From Paludibacteraceae bacterium (GTDB taxonomy: Bacteria; Bacteroidota; Bacteroidia; Bacteroidales; Paludibacteraceae), in NCBI GenBank assembly GCA_024401435.1, contig JAKSLB010000014.1, forward strand, positions 1-64,000: a DNA stretch of 64,000 nt. The letters run 5' to 3'. Position numbers and translations under genes: made by a program. This document shows positions 26,296 through 33,453 of the stretch, in pieces (positions within the stretch are counted from its first letter, which is position 1; each line of letters starts with the position of its first letter). The notes beneath the pieces are model-generated. The model did no database searches and was not told the origin of the DNA. It saw nothing but the letters and a program-made list of their open reading frames with translations.

Positions 26296-26508
26296 TTATT
26301 CCTTTTCTTGTAAGACGACAAATTTCATACATAAAAACTCAACAATCTTAGGAGATAGAATATGAGAGTTCTTATCATAGCCGATTCCATATAAATCTTT
26401 TTCTATTCGTTTGATCCACCTGTTAAGAGTGCGAACAGAAATTCCGACCATATTTGCAAATTCTTTTTTTGACATTGACTTATATTCTAACTTCTGAATC
26501 ATTACCAC
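26296..26508 (-). CDS. Small helix-turn-helix protein (interval 9)
   Basis: The 70-residue protein has a clear helix-turn-helix: MSKKEFANMVGISVRTLNRW followed by IKRIEKDL. Similar small DNA-binding proteins accompany mobile elements in Bacteroidetes. It lies just upstream of the antitoxin on the same strand. Its 3' end falls in the 92-bp block that is identical to interval 7, where the eighth repeat cuts off its upstream part. Confidence 0.6.
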   Translation of the reverse strand: MVMIQKLEYKSMSKKEFANMVGISVRTLNRWIKRIEKDLYGIGYDKNSHILSPKIVEFLCMKFVVLQEKE

Positions 26509-26742
26509 AAGTTGATTCGTTTATAATAATGTGGATTCTGTAGTGATTTTTGGATTTAACATAATTGTGATTATATATCTTTAAAACATGTTGATTCCAT
26601 AAATGTTTTTTATTTTTTTGTGGATTATTATTTTGTTGTATATTTACATCTGGACAGTCATTAGCAAACTTCGCAAGCTTGAGCCCGGAGCCGATGCTTT
26701 TGGCTGTTCCATTAGGAGTATTAACCATAAAAAGGATTTTAT

Positions 26743-27216
26743 ATGGGACTAAAAACGAGAATTCTAGCGTCAGCGGCATTGATTTTGGGCATGACGCAAA
26801 TCAGTGCGGTCCCCACCCATCTTACGGTTGAGCTTAAGGCAGGAAGCAAATACAGTTTCCTATTGGCCGACAAACCAGTGATCACATTCTCTTCGGGCGA
26901 CCTGGTGGTCAACGGGGAATCTGAGACATCGTATTCGATCGAAGGGGTGAAGAACTTCCATTTCACGGAGGGCGACCTATCAGCAACGGAGAATCTACCA
27001 AAGGAAGCAATCCGCATAATCAGCATTGACGATGCCACAATCAAGGTGGAGAATATCGGCAAGGAGTCTGTCGTGACGCTTGTGAATGTATCAGGAGCAT
27101 TGGTCTCATCGAAGAAAGCGGATTCAGAGGGCACTGCCACAATCGCCCTGCCACAGTCAAAAGGCGTATACATCCTAACAGCGGCAGGCAAATCCTTCAA
27201 GATAATCAAGAAATAA
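26743..27216 (+). CDS. Secreted protein with type IX-like C-terminal segment (interval 10)
   Basis: A 157-residue protein starts with a signal peptide (MGLKTRILASAALILGMTQI). It has beta-rich blocks (LTVELKAGSKYSFLLADKP and VVNGESETSYSIEGVKNFHF). It ends in a type IX secretion C-terminal domain-like stretch with VNVSGALVSSKKAD and GVYILTAAGKSFKIIKK. Such ends direct export across the outer membrane. GC content is above that of the core genes. The start at 26743 is 155 bp after the tenth repeat. It may be a short adhesin or a remnant of one. Confidence 0.6.
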   Translation: MGLKTRILASAALILGMTQISAVPTHLTVELKAGSKYSFLLADKPVITFSSGDLVVNGESETSYSIEGVKNFHFTEGDLSATENLPKEAIRIISIDDATIKVENIGKESVVTLVNVSGALVSSKKADSEGTATIALPQSKGVYILTAAGKSFKIIKK

Positions 27217-27273
27217 TCATCAAGAAAAAAGGAATCGTTCCCGAAGGGAACACATAACTGAAAGTTAACGTAA

Positions 27274-27306
27274 CCGACAGTTGTTTGCTTCGCAAACAAC
27301 TGTCGG
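27274..27306 (+). terminator. Long perfect hairpin between two interval-10 genes
   Basis: Fifteen-base arms (CCGACAGTTGTTTGC and its complement) close over TTC. No T-run follows, so it may be an attenuator, mRNA stabiliser or imperfect terminator 18 bp before the next start. Confidence 0.5.
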
Positions 27307-27323
27307 GAAAAAAGAGAAATAAT

Positions 27324-28115
27324 ATGAAAAAACAATTACTAGCAACATTAGGTCTAGCCGCCCTATGCATGGCATCATACGCAGCCACACTCATGCGAGT
27401 AACACAAACAGATGGCTCAGTAGTGGAATATGATGTAGAAAAAGACAGTTTGGTAGATTTCTACGAGAAGACAGCACCTGTTGATACAACAGCAACTGAC
27501 ACGACTCAAATTTCCAACCACGCCTACGTAGATCTAGGCTTGCCTTCCGGCACACTATGGGCGACATACAACATCGGAGCAACCAAGCCAGAAGAATTCG
27601 GCGACTATTTCGCATGGGGAGAGACAGAGCCAAAGGAGGTTTACGACTGGAGCACATACAAATATGCGAAAGCGAGCGGAGCATGGAATTTGGATTCCTT
27701 GACAAAGTACAATTCCGGCAAAATTTATGAAGGCACAATCGACAACTTATTGACTTTGCTTCCCGAGGATGACGCTGCCACAGCCAACTGGGGATCAGAG
27801 TGGCGCATGCCGACAAACGAGGAGCAGAGAGAGCTAGTAGAGGAGTGTCAATACCAAATGACGGAGGTCAACGGCGTGTACGGAGCGAAATTCACAGGAA
27901 AGAACGGCAACTCTGTCTTTTTCCCTGCCGCAGGCGACCGCTACGGTTCAGATGCCTACGATGTGGGCGACTACGGCTACTCTTGGTCGTCTTCGCTCTA
28001 CGAGAAGTACGAGAGCATCGCTCGCAACTTGAGCTTCTACGAGGGCGGAGCGTACTGGGACAACTACTACCGCTACGATGGCTTCCCTGTTCGCGCGGTG
28101 CTTGCCAAGAAATAG
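27324..28115 (+). CDS. FISUMP-domain secreted protein
   Basis: The 263-residue protein has a signal peptide (MKKQLLATLGLAALCMASYA) and a FISUMP/DUF1566-like domain. The domain contains HAYVDLGLPSGTLWATYNIG, FAWGETEPK, LLPEDDAATANWG, WRMPT, FFPAAGDR, YSWSSSLY and FPVRAV. This fold resembles the C-type lectin fold of some diversity-generating retroelement targets; no reverse transcriptase or template repeat is seen. A related broken copy lies at 44622-45110, with similarity running past the stop codon. It is a likely surface-binding protein. The start is set by the signal peptide rather than the longer frame from 27285. Confidence 0.75.
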   Translation: MKKQLLATLGLAALCMASYAATLMRVTQTDGSVVEYDVEKDSLVDFYEKTAPVDTTATDTTQISNHAYVDLGLPSGTLWATYNIGATKPEEFGDYFAWGETEPKEVYDWSTYKYAKASGAWNLDSLTKYNSGKIYEGTIDNLLTLLPEDDAATANWGSEWRMPTNEEQRELVEECQYQMTEVNGVYGAKFTGKNGNSVFFPAAGDRYGSDAYDVGDYGYSWSSSLYEKYESIARNLSFYEGGAYWDNYYRYDGFPVRAVLAKK

Positions 28116-28169
28116 CATCCTTGCCCAACCGACCCTTGAAAGGGAGGCAACCCCATATCCTTTGGTGAG

Positions 28170-28921
28170 TGTATTGTCCTGAAAAAAGTTGACTCAAAAA
28201 AGAGTTAACAATGTATCAGTTACACACAGAAAAAGAATTAAAGTATTTCAAGGAAGTGATACGTCTTCATTATGAAGAAGGCTACGGAGAGCGTCGTATA
28301 GAGAAAATTTTACCTATCGGTCATACTACAGCATCGAGATGGATTGCTATCTTTGCACGAGAAAAAGAAATTTCAACAGATGTCGAAAACATGGCAAAAA
28401 CGAAATCGAATCAACCCGAACAAGATCCAATCAAAGAACTTGAAGCGTACAAGAAAAGAGTCGAGGAATTAGAAGCACAGCTTTTAAAGGCGGAAATCAA
28501 GGCTGAATTCTATGATGAAATGATTAACGTCGCAGAAGCCAAGTTCAAGATTCCCATAAGAAAAAAAGCTGGCGCCAAACGGTAAGCGACCTGCACGCAA
28601 AGGACTCCGAACGTTACTGTATCCAGAGCCTCAGAGAACAGTTTGGCGTAAGCAAGCAGGCTTACTATCAGTACGATGAAGACTCGGCACTTACAAAGGC
28701 GGCGCAGGAAGAGTTTGCCCTACAATATATCACGGAAGTTCGGGAGTTCGACCCTGGCATAGGAGGCATAAAACTTTGGCATATGTACAAGAGAGCCTTC
28801 CCCTGTGACTCTTCTATAGGCAGAGACCGTTTCTTCCGAATCATTGACGAGAATGGGCTGAAGGTTCGCAAGCGTACACGGAAACCGCAGACAACCGACT
28901 CCACGCATGGATTGCCGACAT
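28170..28921 (+). mobile_element. IS3-like insertion sequence, left part only
   Basis: The left end (starting TGTATTGTCCTG, with AAAAAAGTTGACTC) is followed by orfA and the front of orfB; the last repeat cuts it off. A second left-end remnant lies at 58723-58915. The right inverted repeat and catalytic core are absent, so it cannot move by itself. Confidence 0.7.
28211..28585 (+). CDS. IS3-family transposase OrfA
   Basis: The 124-residue OrfA has the N-terminal helix-turn-helix (YFKEVIRLHYEEGYGERRIE, then GHTTASRWIAIF) and a C-terminal leucine-rich coiled coil (EAYKKRVEELEAQLLKAEIK). It binds IS ends and dimerises. Near its end a seven-A run plus G (28561-28568) is a classic slippery site for -1 frameshifting into orfB. 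Without a full OrfB only this regulator-like piece can be made. Confidence 0.8.
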   Translation: MYQLHTEKELKYFKEVIRLHYEEGYGERRIEKILPIGHTTASRWIAIFAREKEISTDVENMAKTKSNQPEQDPIKELEAYKKRVEELEAQLLKAEIKAEFYDEMINVAEAKFKIPIRKKAGAKR

Positions 28922-28923
28922 GA
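28567..28923 (+). pseudogene. IS3-family transposase OrfB, truncated before catalytic core
   Basis: Reading in the -1 frame after the slippery site gives SWRQTVSDLHAKDSERYCIQ, then the HTH_21-like region (FGVSKQAYYQYDED, FDPGIGGIKLWHMYK, RFFRIIDENGLKVRKR). The last repeat ends it about 118 codons in. The DDE integrase domain is entirely missing, so the transposase is dead. Confidence 0.75.
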
Positions 28924-28961
28924 TTTAACATAATTGTGATTATATTATCTATCTTTAAAAC
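28922..28961 (+). repeat. Terminal array repeat with 5-bp insertion
   Basis: This copy matches the array repeat at both ends but carries five extra bases in its AT-rich middle (TATATTATCTATC in place of TATATATC), giving 40 bp. A degenerate last repeat is the usual sign of the leader-distal end of a CRISPR array, so growth would be at the cas2 side. Confidence 0.7.
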
Positions 28962-29125
28962 TCAAATAAATATTAGACGAACAAATACTTTTTAAATTAT
29001 TTACGTTATCTTTATGAGGTTATATTTAAATGAGATGTTGTACTATGGCACAACTTTTGATGTATTCAAAATGTGTTGTGTTTAAAGAAGAATTCTGTGA
29101 ATTCTCGATCATTAAATAATTACTT

Positions 29126-31510
29126 ATGATTAAAATTCAATTGAATACAAAGAAGAAAAAAATAATTGCTATTGTTGTTTCAATTTTTCTTGCATTATTC
29201 TTATTCCTTTTATTGCTAATACCAGCTGTCGATCATAATTTCCTTGGATTATTTGGCAAATCACCCTCTATCGAACAATTAGAAAACCCCACACAAATGG
29301 AGTCATCAGAAATATATAGTGATGATGGTGTTTTAATAGGGAAATTCTATGTCGAAAATCGTAGTTTGATTACTTATGAAGAATTGTCGCCTGTATTAAT
29401 TCAAACATTGATCCAAACAGAGGACAAGCGTTTTTATGAACATCATGGTGTTGACTATTATGGTATGTTTTCTGCTTTCAAAGATGCATTCAAAGGTGAA
29501 GCAAGAGGTGCCAGCACTTTGTCGCAACAGTTAGTGAAGAATCTCTTTAAAATGCGCTCGGAGTATACTGATGGCGCTTTTTGTCATGTGCCTGGAATTA
29601 AAACATTGATTATAAAAATCAAAGAGTGTTTGGGTGCACGTCGAATAGAAAAGAAATACAGTAAAGAGGAGATTCTAACCTTATATTTTAACACTGTTTA
29701 TTTTGGAAATCATGCCTATGGTATTAAAATGGCAGCCAAACGTTATTTTAACCTAAATCCTAATGAATTATCATATGAGCAAGCAGCCACCATTATCGGA
29801 ATACTAAAAGCCACCACTTATTATAGTCCGATACGTAACCCAGAGAATAATCTCAAACGAAGAAATATTATCTTAAATAATCTGTGCGATCAGAAGGTGA
29901 TAGACAAACAGACATGCGATTCTTTATGCGCACTTCCGATTGGACTTAATATCTTAAATAATAATGACGATAGAGGTTCAGCTCTTTATTTCCGTGAAGC
30001 TGTTTTTAATGAAGCACAAGAGTGGTGTGAGAAGAATGGATACAATCTATATGGAGATGGTTTGAAAATATATACTTCCATTGATTCAAAAATGCAAGAA
30101 TATGCTGAAAAAGCCGTTAAAAAGGAGATGTCAGCACTTCAAGTCAAGTTTAATTCTCATTGGAAGGGAGCTAACCCTTGGCGTGATCAGAATCAAGCAG
30201 AATTGACCACCTTTATTGATGAAACAATCAAGAAGACTGCTACCTATAAGAATTTGATGAAGAAATATGACAATGAAAACACTGTCTATTTGGAGATGAA
30301 TAAACCTCATGCCATGAAAGTCTTTTCTTATAGAGGTCTGGTGGATACGGTTATGAGCAGTATTGACTCCTTAAAATACACATTGCATTTCCTTCACACA
30401 GGTTTCTTAGCAATGGAACCACAAACAGGAAAGATAAAAGCATGGGTGGGAGATGTTGATTTTAATTATTGGCAATATGATAAGGTGACAACAAAGCGTC
30501 AGCCAGGTTCTACCTTTAAACTCTTTGTTTATGGTGCAGCCATCAAAAATGGTAGATGTAGTTGTGATCAGTTAGTGGATAGTGCTGTTGTATGGCCTGT
30601 AAAAGAGGAGAACAATAAGATTACCCTATGGAGACCACAAAATTCGAATGGCGTATTTTCAAACGAGTCAGTCTCATTGAAAACAGCCTTAGCTCGCTCT
30701 ATCAATTCTATACCAGTTCAGTTAACCCGACAAATGGGACCAGATAGTGTTGTGGCTATGGCACATCAGATGGGAATAGAATCACCAGTTCGTCCGATAC
30801 CTTCTATTGCTTTAGGCGCTGAAGATGTATCATTGTTAGAAATGGTAACTGCTTATTCGGTAGTGGTAGATGAAGGAAGATTAACCAAACCTATTATCAT
30901 TACACGAATTGAAGACCGTGATGGTAAAGTTTTATTAGAGAATCATCCTAAAAAGCAACAAGTATTAGACTATGAAACCGCATTTATTTTGCGTGATATG
31001 TTGCAAGAAGGATTACGTGATGAACATGGAACATCGCAACGATTGTATGAATATAAGATTCACGGAGAGACTGATTTTGGAGGGAAAACAGGTACAACAT
31101 CCAATTATTCAGATGCATGGTATATGGGAATTTCTCCTAAATTAGTGGCTGGTGTATGGGTTGGTGGAGAATATCGTTGCATACACTTCAGTAACGGTAC
31201 ATATGGCTCTGGAGGAAGAACTGCTCTACCGATATTTGGGCGTTTCATGGAATATGTTTTAAAAGATTCGAAACTTTCAAAACAATATAAGGGAAGATTT
31301 GATGCGCCAGATGAATCCCGCATTAAGAAACAATATATATGCATTCAAGAAGAAGAGAATAAGCCAGTAGAGAATGTAAAGAATTTCTTTAAGAAACTAT
31401 TCGGTAGAGATGAAAAGAGTGAAGCTTATCGTGATTCTGTGAAGCAACAGAAGAAGAAGGATCGTCAGGAAAGAAAAGAACGAAGAAGAGAAAGAAGACA
31501 TAGACGATAG
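29126..31510 (+). CDS. Penicillin-binding protein 1A (bifunctional PG synthase)
   Basis: The 794-residue protein polymerises and crosslinks peptidoglycan in the periplasm. A short cytoplasmic N-terminus and one membrane helix (about residues 12-35) precede the GT51 transglycosylase domain, with QTEDKRFYEHHG and GASTLSQQLVKN. The transpeptidase has all three motifs: STFK in RQPGSTFKLF, the SxN motif in SINSIPV, and KTG in GGKTGTTSNYSD. A very basic tail (RQERKERRRERRHRR) ends it. Length and order are normal for Bacteroidetes. It lies 164 bp beyond the last array repeat and is unaffected by it. Confidence 0.95.
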   Translation: MIKIQLNTKKKKIIAIVVSIFLALFLFLLLLIPAVDHNFLGLFGKSPSIEQLENPTQMESSEIYSDDGVLIGKFYVENRSLITYEELSPVLIQTLIQTEDKRFYEHHGVDYYGMFSAFKDAFKGEARGASTLSQQLVKNLFKMRSEYTDGAFCHVPGIKTLIIKIKECLGARRIEKKYSKEEILTLYFNTVYFGNHAYGIKMAAKRYFNLNPNELSYEQAATIIGILKATTYYSPIRNPENNLKRRNIILNNLCDQKVIDKQTCDSLCALPIGLNILNNNDDRGSALYFREAVFNEAQEWCEKNGYNLYGDGLKIYTSIDSKMQEYAEKAVKKEMSALQVKFNSHWKGANPWRDQNQAELTTFIDETIKKTATYKNLMKKYDNENTVYLEMNKPHAMKVFSYRGLVDTVMSSIDSLKYTLHFLHTGFLAMEPQTGKIKAWVGDVDFNYWQYDKVTTKRQPGSTFKLFVYGAAIKNGRCSCDQLVDSAVVWPVKEENNKITLWRPQNSNGVFSNESVSLKTALARSINSIPVQLTRQMGPDSVVAMAHQMGIESPVRPIPSIALGAEDVSLLEMVTAYSVVVDEGRLTKPIIITRIEDRDGKVLLENHPKKQQVLDYETAFILRDMLQEGLRDEHGTSQRLYEYKIHGETDFGGKTGTTSNYSDAWYMGISPKLVAGVWVGGEYRCIHFSNGTYGSGGRTALPIFGRFMEYVLKDSKLSKQYKGRFDAPDESRIKKQYICIQEEENKPVENVKNFFKKLFGRDEKSEAYRDSVKQQKKKDRQERKERRRERRHRR

Positions 31511-31656
31511 AGGTTTTAAGAAAGATATTATATGGGGCTAAAACGATTTGTTTTGGCCCCTTTGGTATTTGTTTTTTCGGTATGATGCATCCTAATGCAG
31601 GTTCCTCCACATCTGACGATTGAGGTGAAGTAGGGGAGTCGATTCGTAGTCATACA

Positions 31657-31735
31657 ACCTTAGACCCCAGCGGGGTTGCATATCTATAGCAATGATTCGT
31701 AACGTAATGTTTCACAACCCTAGAGGGGTTGCACA
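31657..31735. repeat. Pair of ACCCC/GGGGT intergenic palindromes
   Basis: Two short inverted repeats (AGACCCCAGCGGGGTTGCAT and CAACCCTAGAGGGGTTGCAC) lie downstream of the PBP1A gene. Half-sites recur near 44564-44580 and 46667-46680. They are REP-like intergenic palindromes common in this group; no gene lies between 31510 and 31899. Confidence 0.45.
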
Positions 31736-31828
31736 TAACATAGAATGCGATTATTATGTATTATTAATTATAAATTCATTTTTTGCAAAAATTTAAACAC
31801 ATATATAAACACATAAAAAATTTAGCGG

Positions 31829-31881
31829 ACAGTAAAAAAAAGAGTAGGGATGTTTCGATCATCGAAACATCCCTATTCTTT
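31829..31881. terminator. Bidirectional terminator
   Basis: AGGGATGTTTCGAT pairs with ATCGAAACATCCCT, with an A-run before it and a T-rich run after it. It can serve the minus-strand transferase gene that ends at 31899 and any rightward transcript from the PBP1A gene. Confidence 0.75.
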
Positions 31882-31898
31882 ATCTTCTAAGAAATGAA

Positions 31899-33311
31899 TT
31901 AATAGGCGTTATCTTCGCCTTTAATCATATTTTTAACAGTCTTAAAAATAATTTTGATATCCAACCAGAAAGTCCAGTTTTCAATGTACCATACATCTTG
32001 TTTAACGCGACCTTCCATATCGGCTAATTCTTTTGTTTCTCCACGATACCCTGTTACTTGAGCCCAACCAGTGATACCAGGTTTAGCGAAATGGCGAACC
32101 ATGTATTTATCAATTAGTTGAGAGTACATTTCAGTATGTTTGAGCATGTGTGGACGAGGACCAACGATAGACATATCCCCAATAAGAACGTTCAAAAATT
32201 GCGGCATTTCATCAAGGTTTGTTTTACGCATAATAGCACCAATTTTTGTAACACGACTATCACCTTTGGTTGCTTGAAGATTATCAGCATTATCGTTTAC
32301 CTCCATTGTTCTAAATTTAAGGCAATAGAATTCACTACCATTTTCTCCGGTTCTTTTTTGCTTAAAGAAGATAGGACCTTTCGAAGTGTATTTAATGATA
32401 GGTGCTAAAATAATGAACATGATTGGGAATATAGTCAAACAGAATCCCAAAGAGACGATGATGTCAAATGTACGTTTTAATAACTGGTTATAACCTTTCC
32501 TAAGAGGTTCTTCACGAAGCGATACAATAGGAATGGAATTATCCAAAAAGGAGAGGGATACGGAACGAGAGATAAATCGCATGAAATCAGGGACAATCAT
32601 AAATCTGATTAGATTGTTCTCCGCATATTTCATAATTGGCAATGCTTTACGATCATCACCAGCGGGAAGTGCACAAATGATTTCGTCCACTTGATTTTCT
32701 TTCACAAACTCTTCAACATCAGCCAATGTTCCTTTTACCAATTGTGGATCTACGCGATAATCAGCAGGATCTCGATCATCAAAGAATCCCATGAATTTGT
32801 ATCCGTAAACTTCATTGGTGATATTACTATTGTATACCTTATTTGCGACACGACCAGCACCTAATATAATAATGTTGCGAGTATTACCTCCATGTCGACG
32901 ATAGGATTTAAGAAAATATCGGAATGATATCCTCCATATAGCAATCGTGATAAAGGAAAGACCCAGGAATGCAAACCAATAGCCGACAGAAAATACATAA
33001 CTTCCTAAGATAGAAAAAGATGCAAGAACTATCACAGCAAAAAGAGATACCGTTTTGGTTACTAACGCTAAAATCTTTTCAGAAAAGACCACACGTTTAT
33101 CCAAAATGATACCACACATGAATATGCTAATAGCATAAGCTAGATTAACAATAACAGTAGCAGATTTGAATCCTTCAAAATCGAAACCTCCATATTGTTT
33201 CCTATATAAATAGGTCATCAATATAAAGCCGAAATTAATCCATAAAAAATCTCCTACGGCTACTAATACCTTTATTAGGCTTGTATGTTGTTGTTGTTTT
33301 TTAGTTCTCAT
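31899..33311 (-). CDS. Undecaprenyl-phosphate sugar-1-phosphate transferase (WcaJ-like)
   Basis: The 470-residue membrane enzyme starts a surface polysaccharide by placing a sugar phosphate on undecaprenyl phosphate. About four membrane helices fill residues 10-140. A nucleotide-binding-like domain (IIILGAGRVANKVYN) follows, then a fifth helix (SLGFCLTIFPIMFIIL). The catalytic bacterial sugar transferase domain has KGPIFFKQKRTGENG, CLKFRTMEV, LDEMPQFLNVLIGDMSIVG and GPRPH. The length matches WcaJ, which usually uses UDP-glucose; the sugar cannot be read from sequence. No other capsule genes are adjacent. It is divergent from secA with about 110 bp between. Confidence 0.92.
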   Translation of the reverse strand: MRTKKQQQHTSLIKVLVAVGDFLWINFGFILMTYLYRKQYGGFDFEGFKSATVIVNLAYAISIFMCGIILDKRVVFSEKILALVTKTVSLFAVIVLASFSILGSYVFSVGYWFAFLGLSFITIAIWRISFRYFLKSYRRHGGNTRNIIILGAGRVANKVYNSNITNEVYGYKFMGFFDDRDPADYRVDPQLVKGTLADVEEFVKENQVDEIICALPAGDDRKALPIMKYAENNLIRFMIVPDFMRFISRSVSLSFLDNSIPIVSLREEPLRKGYNQLLKRTFDIIVSLGFCLTIFPIMFIILAPIIKYTSKGPIFFKQKRTGENGSEFYCLKFRTMEVNDNADNLQATKGDSRVTKIGAIMRKTNLDEMPQFLNVLIGDMSIVGPRPHMLKHTEMYSQLIDKYMVRHFAKPGITGWAQVTGYRGETKELADMEGRVKQDVWYIENWTFWLDIKIIFKTVKNMIKGEDNAY

Positions 33312-33421
33312 CCTATACGAAAAACATTATTTTTATATAATATTCCGAATGATAATGCAAAGATATAATAAATCTTGTGAACTTTGTTGTTTTTAAAGCG
33401 AGATACTCTCTTTTTTTTTTC

Positions 33422-33429
33422 TAAATTTG
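33422..33429 (+). promoter_or_regulatory. secA promoter -7 box
   Basis: TAAATTTG fits the -7 consensus, and its last bases coincide with a possible upstream TTG start at 33427. This rules out that start and supports the ATG at 33454 for secA. Confidence 0.6.
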
Positions 33430-33453
33430 CAAACAATATCAAAATTATGTTCT

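Larger units (their letters stand above)
20874..28961 (+). CRISPR. CRISPR-like array with gene-sized intervals next to cas1-cas2
   Basis: Eleven direct repeats share a 35-bp unit that begins GATTTAACATAA and ends ATCTTTAAAAC. They lie at 20874-20908, 21156-21190, 21481-21515, 23687-23721, 24083-24117, 24639-24673, 25020-25054, 25429-25463, 25996-26030, 26553-26587 and 28922-28961. Nine are identical, the eighth has one substitution, and the last has a 5-bp insertion. Ends resemble type II repeats, and the interior holds the dyad ATAAT-TGTG-ATTAT. Intervals are 247, 290, 2171, 361, 521, 346, 374, 532, 522 and 2334 bp, none near 30 bp. They carry toxin-antitoxin parts, fragments of a small gene family, secreted-protein genes and a broken IS. 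No effector gene and no tracrRNA-like anti-repeat was seen. The repeat has stops in all three plus-strand frames and in two of three minus-strand frames. It is not an ordinary CRISPR; the integron-like reading is inference. Confidence 0.85.

Noticed and set aside
23596-26779. Minus-strand proteins containing VLKIYNHNYVK
   Set aside because: This recurring peptide is only the open reverse frame of the 35-bp repeat; the flanking sequence differs each time and the frames cross gene edges.
26743-28115. Active diversity-generating retroelement
   Set aside because: The lectin-like FISUMP fold is suggestive, but no reverse transcriptase, template repeat or accessory gene is visible.
27800-28168. 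Arginine-rich frame overlapping the FISUMP gene
   Set aside because: It is a shadow in another frame of a clearly coding GC-richer region; the FISUMP frame has a signal peptide and domain motifs.
20874-28961. Ordinary CRISPR array with an unseen effector
   Set aside because: No two repeats are spaced like a spacer of 25-45 bp, no Cas9, Cas12, Cas13 or Cascade gene is in the window, and intervals carry genes. Only the repeat form and cas1-cas2 are CRISPR-like.
20874-28961. Classical integron with attC sites
   Set aside because: No tyrosine integrase is present, the repeats are direct, short and nearly identical, and they lack the variable folded structure of attC sites.
33427-33453. Longer secA start (TTG)
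   Set aside because: It lies in the -7 promoter box and the extra residues are unlike SecA N-termini.
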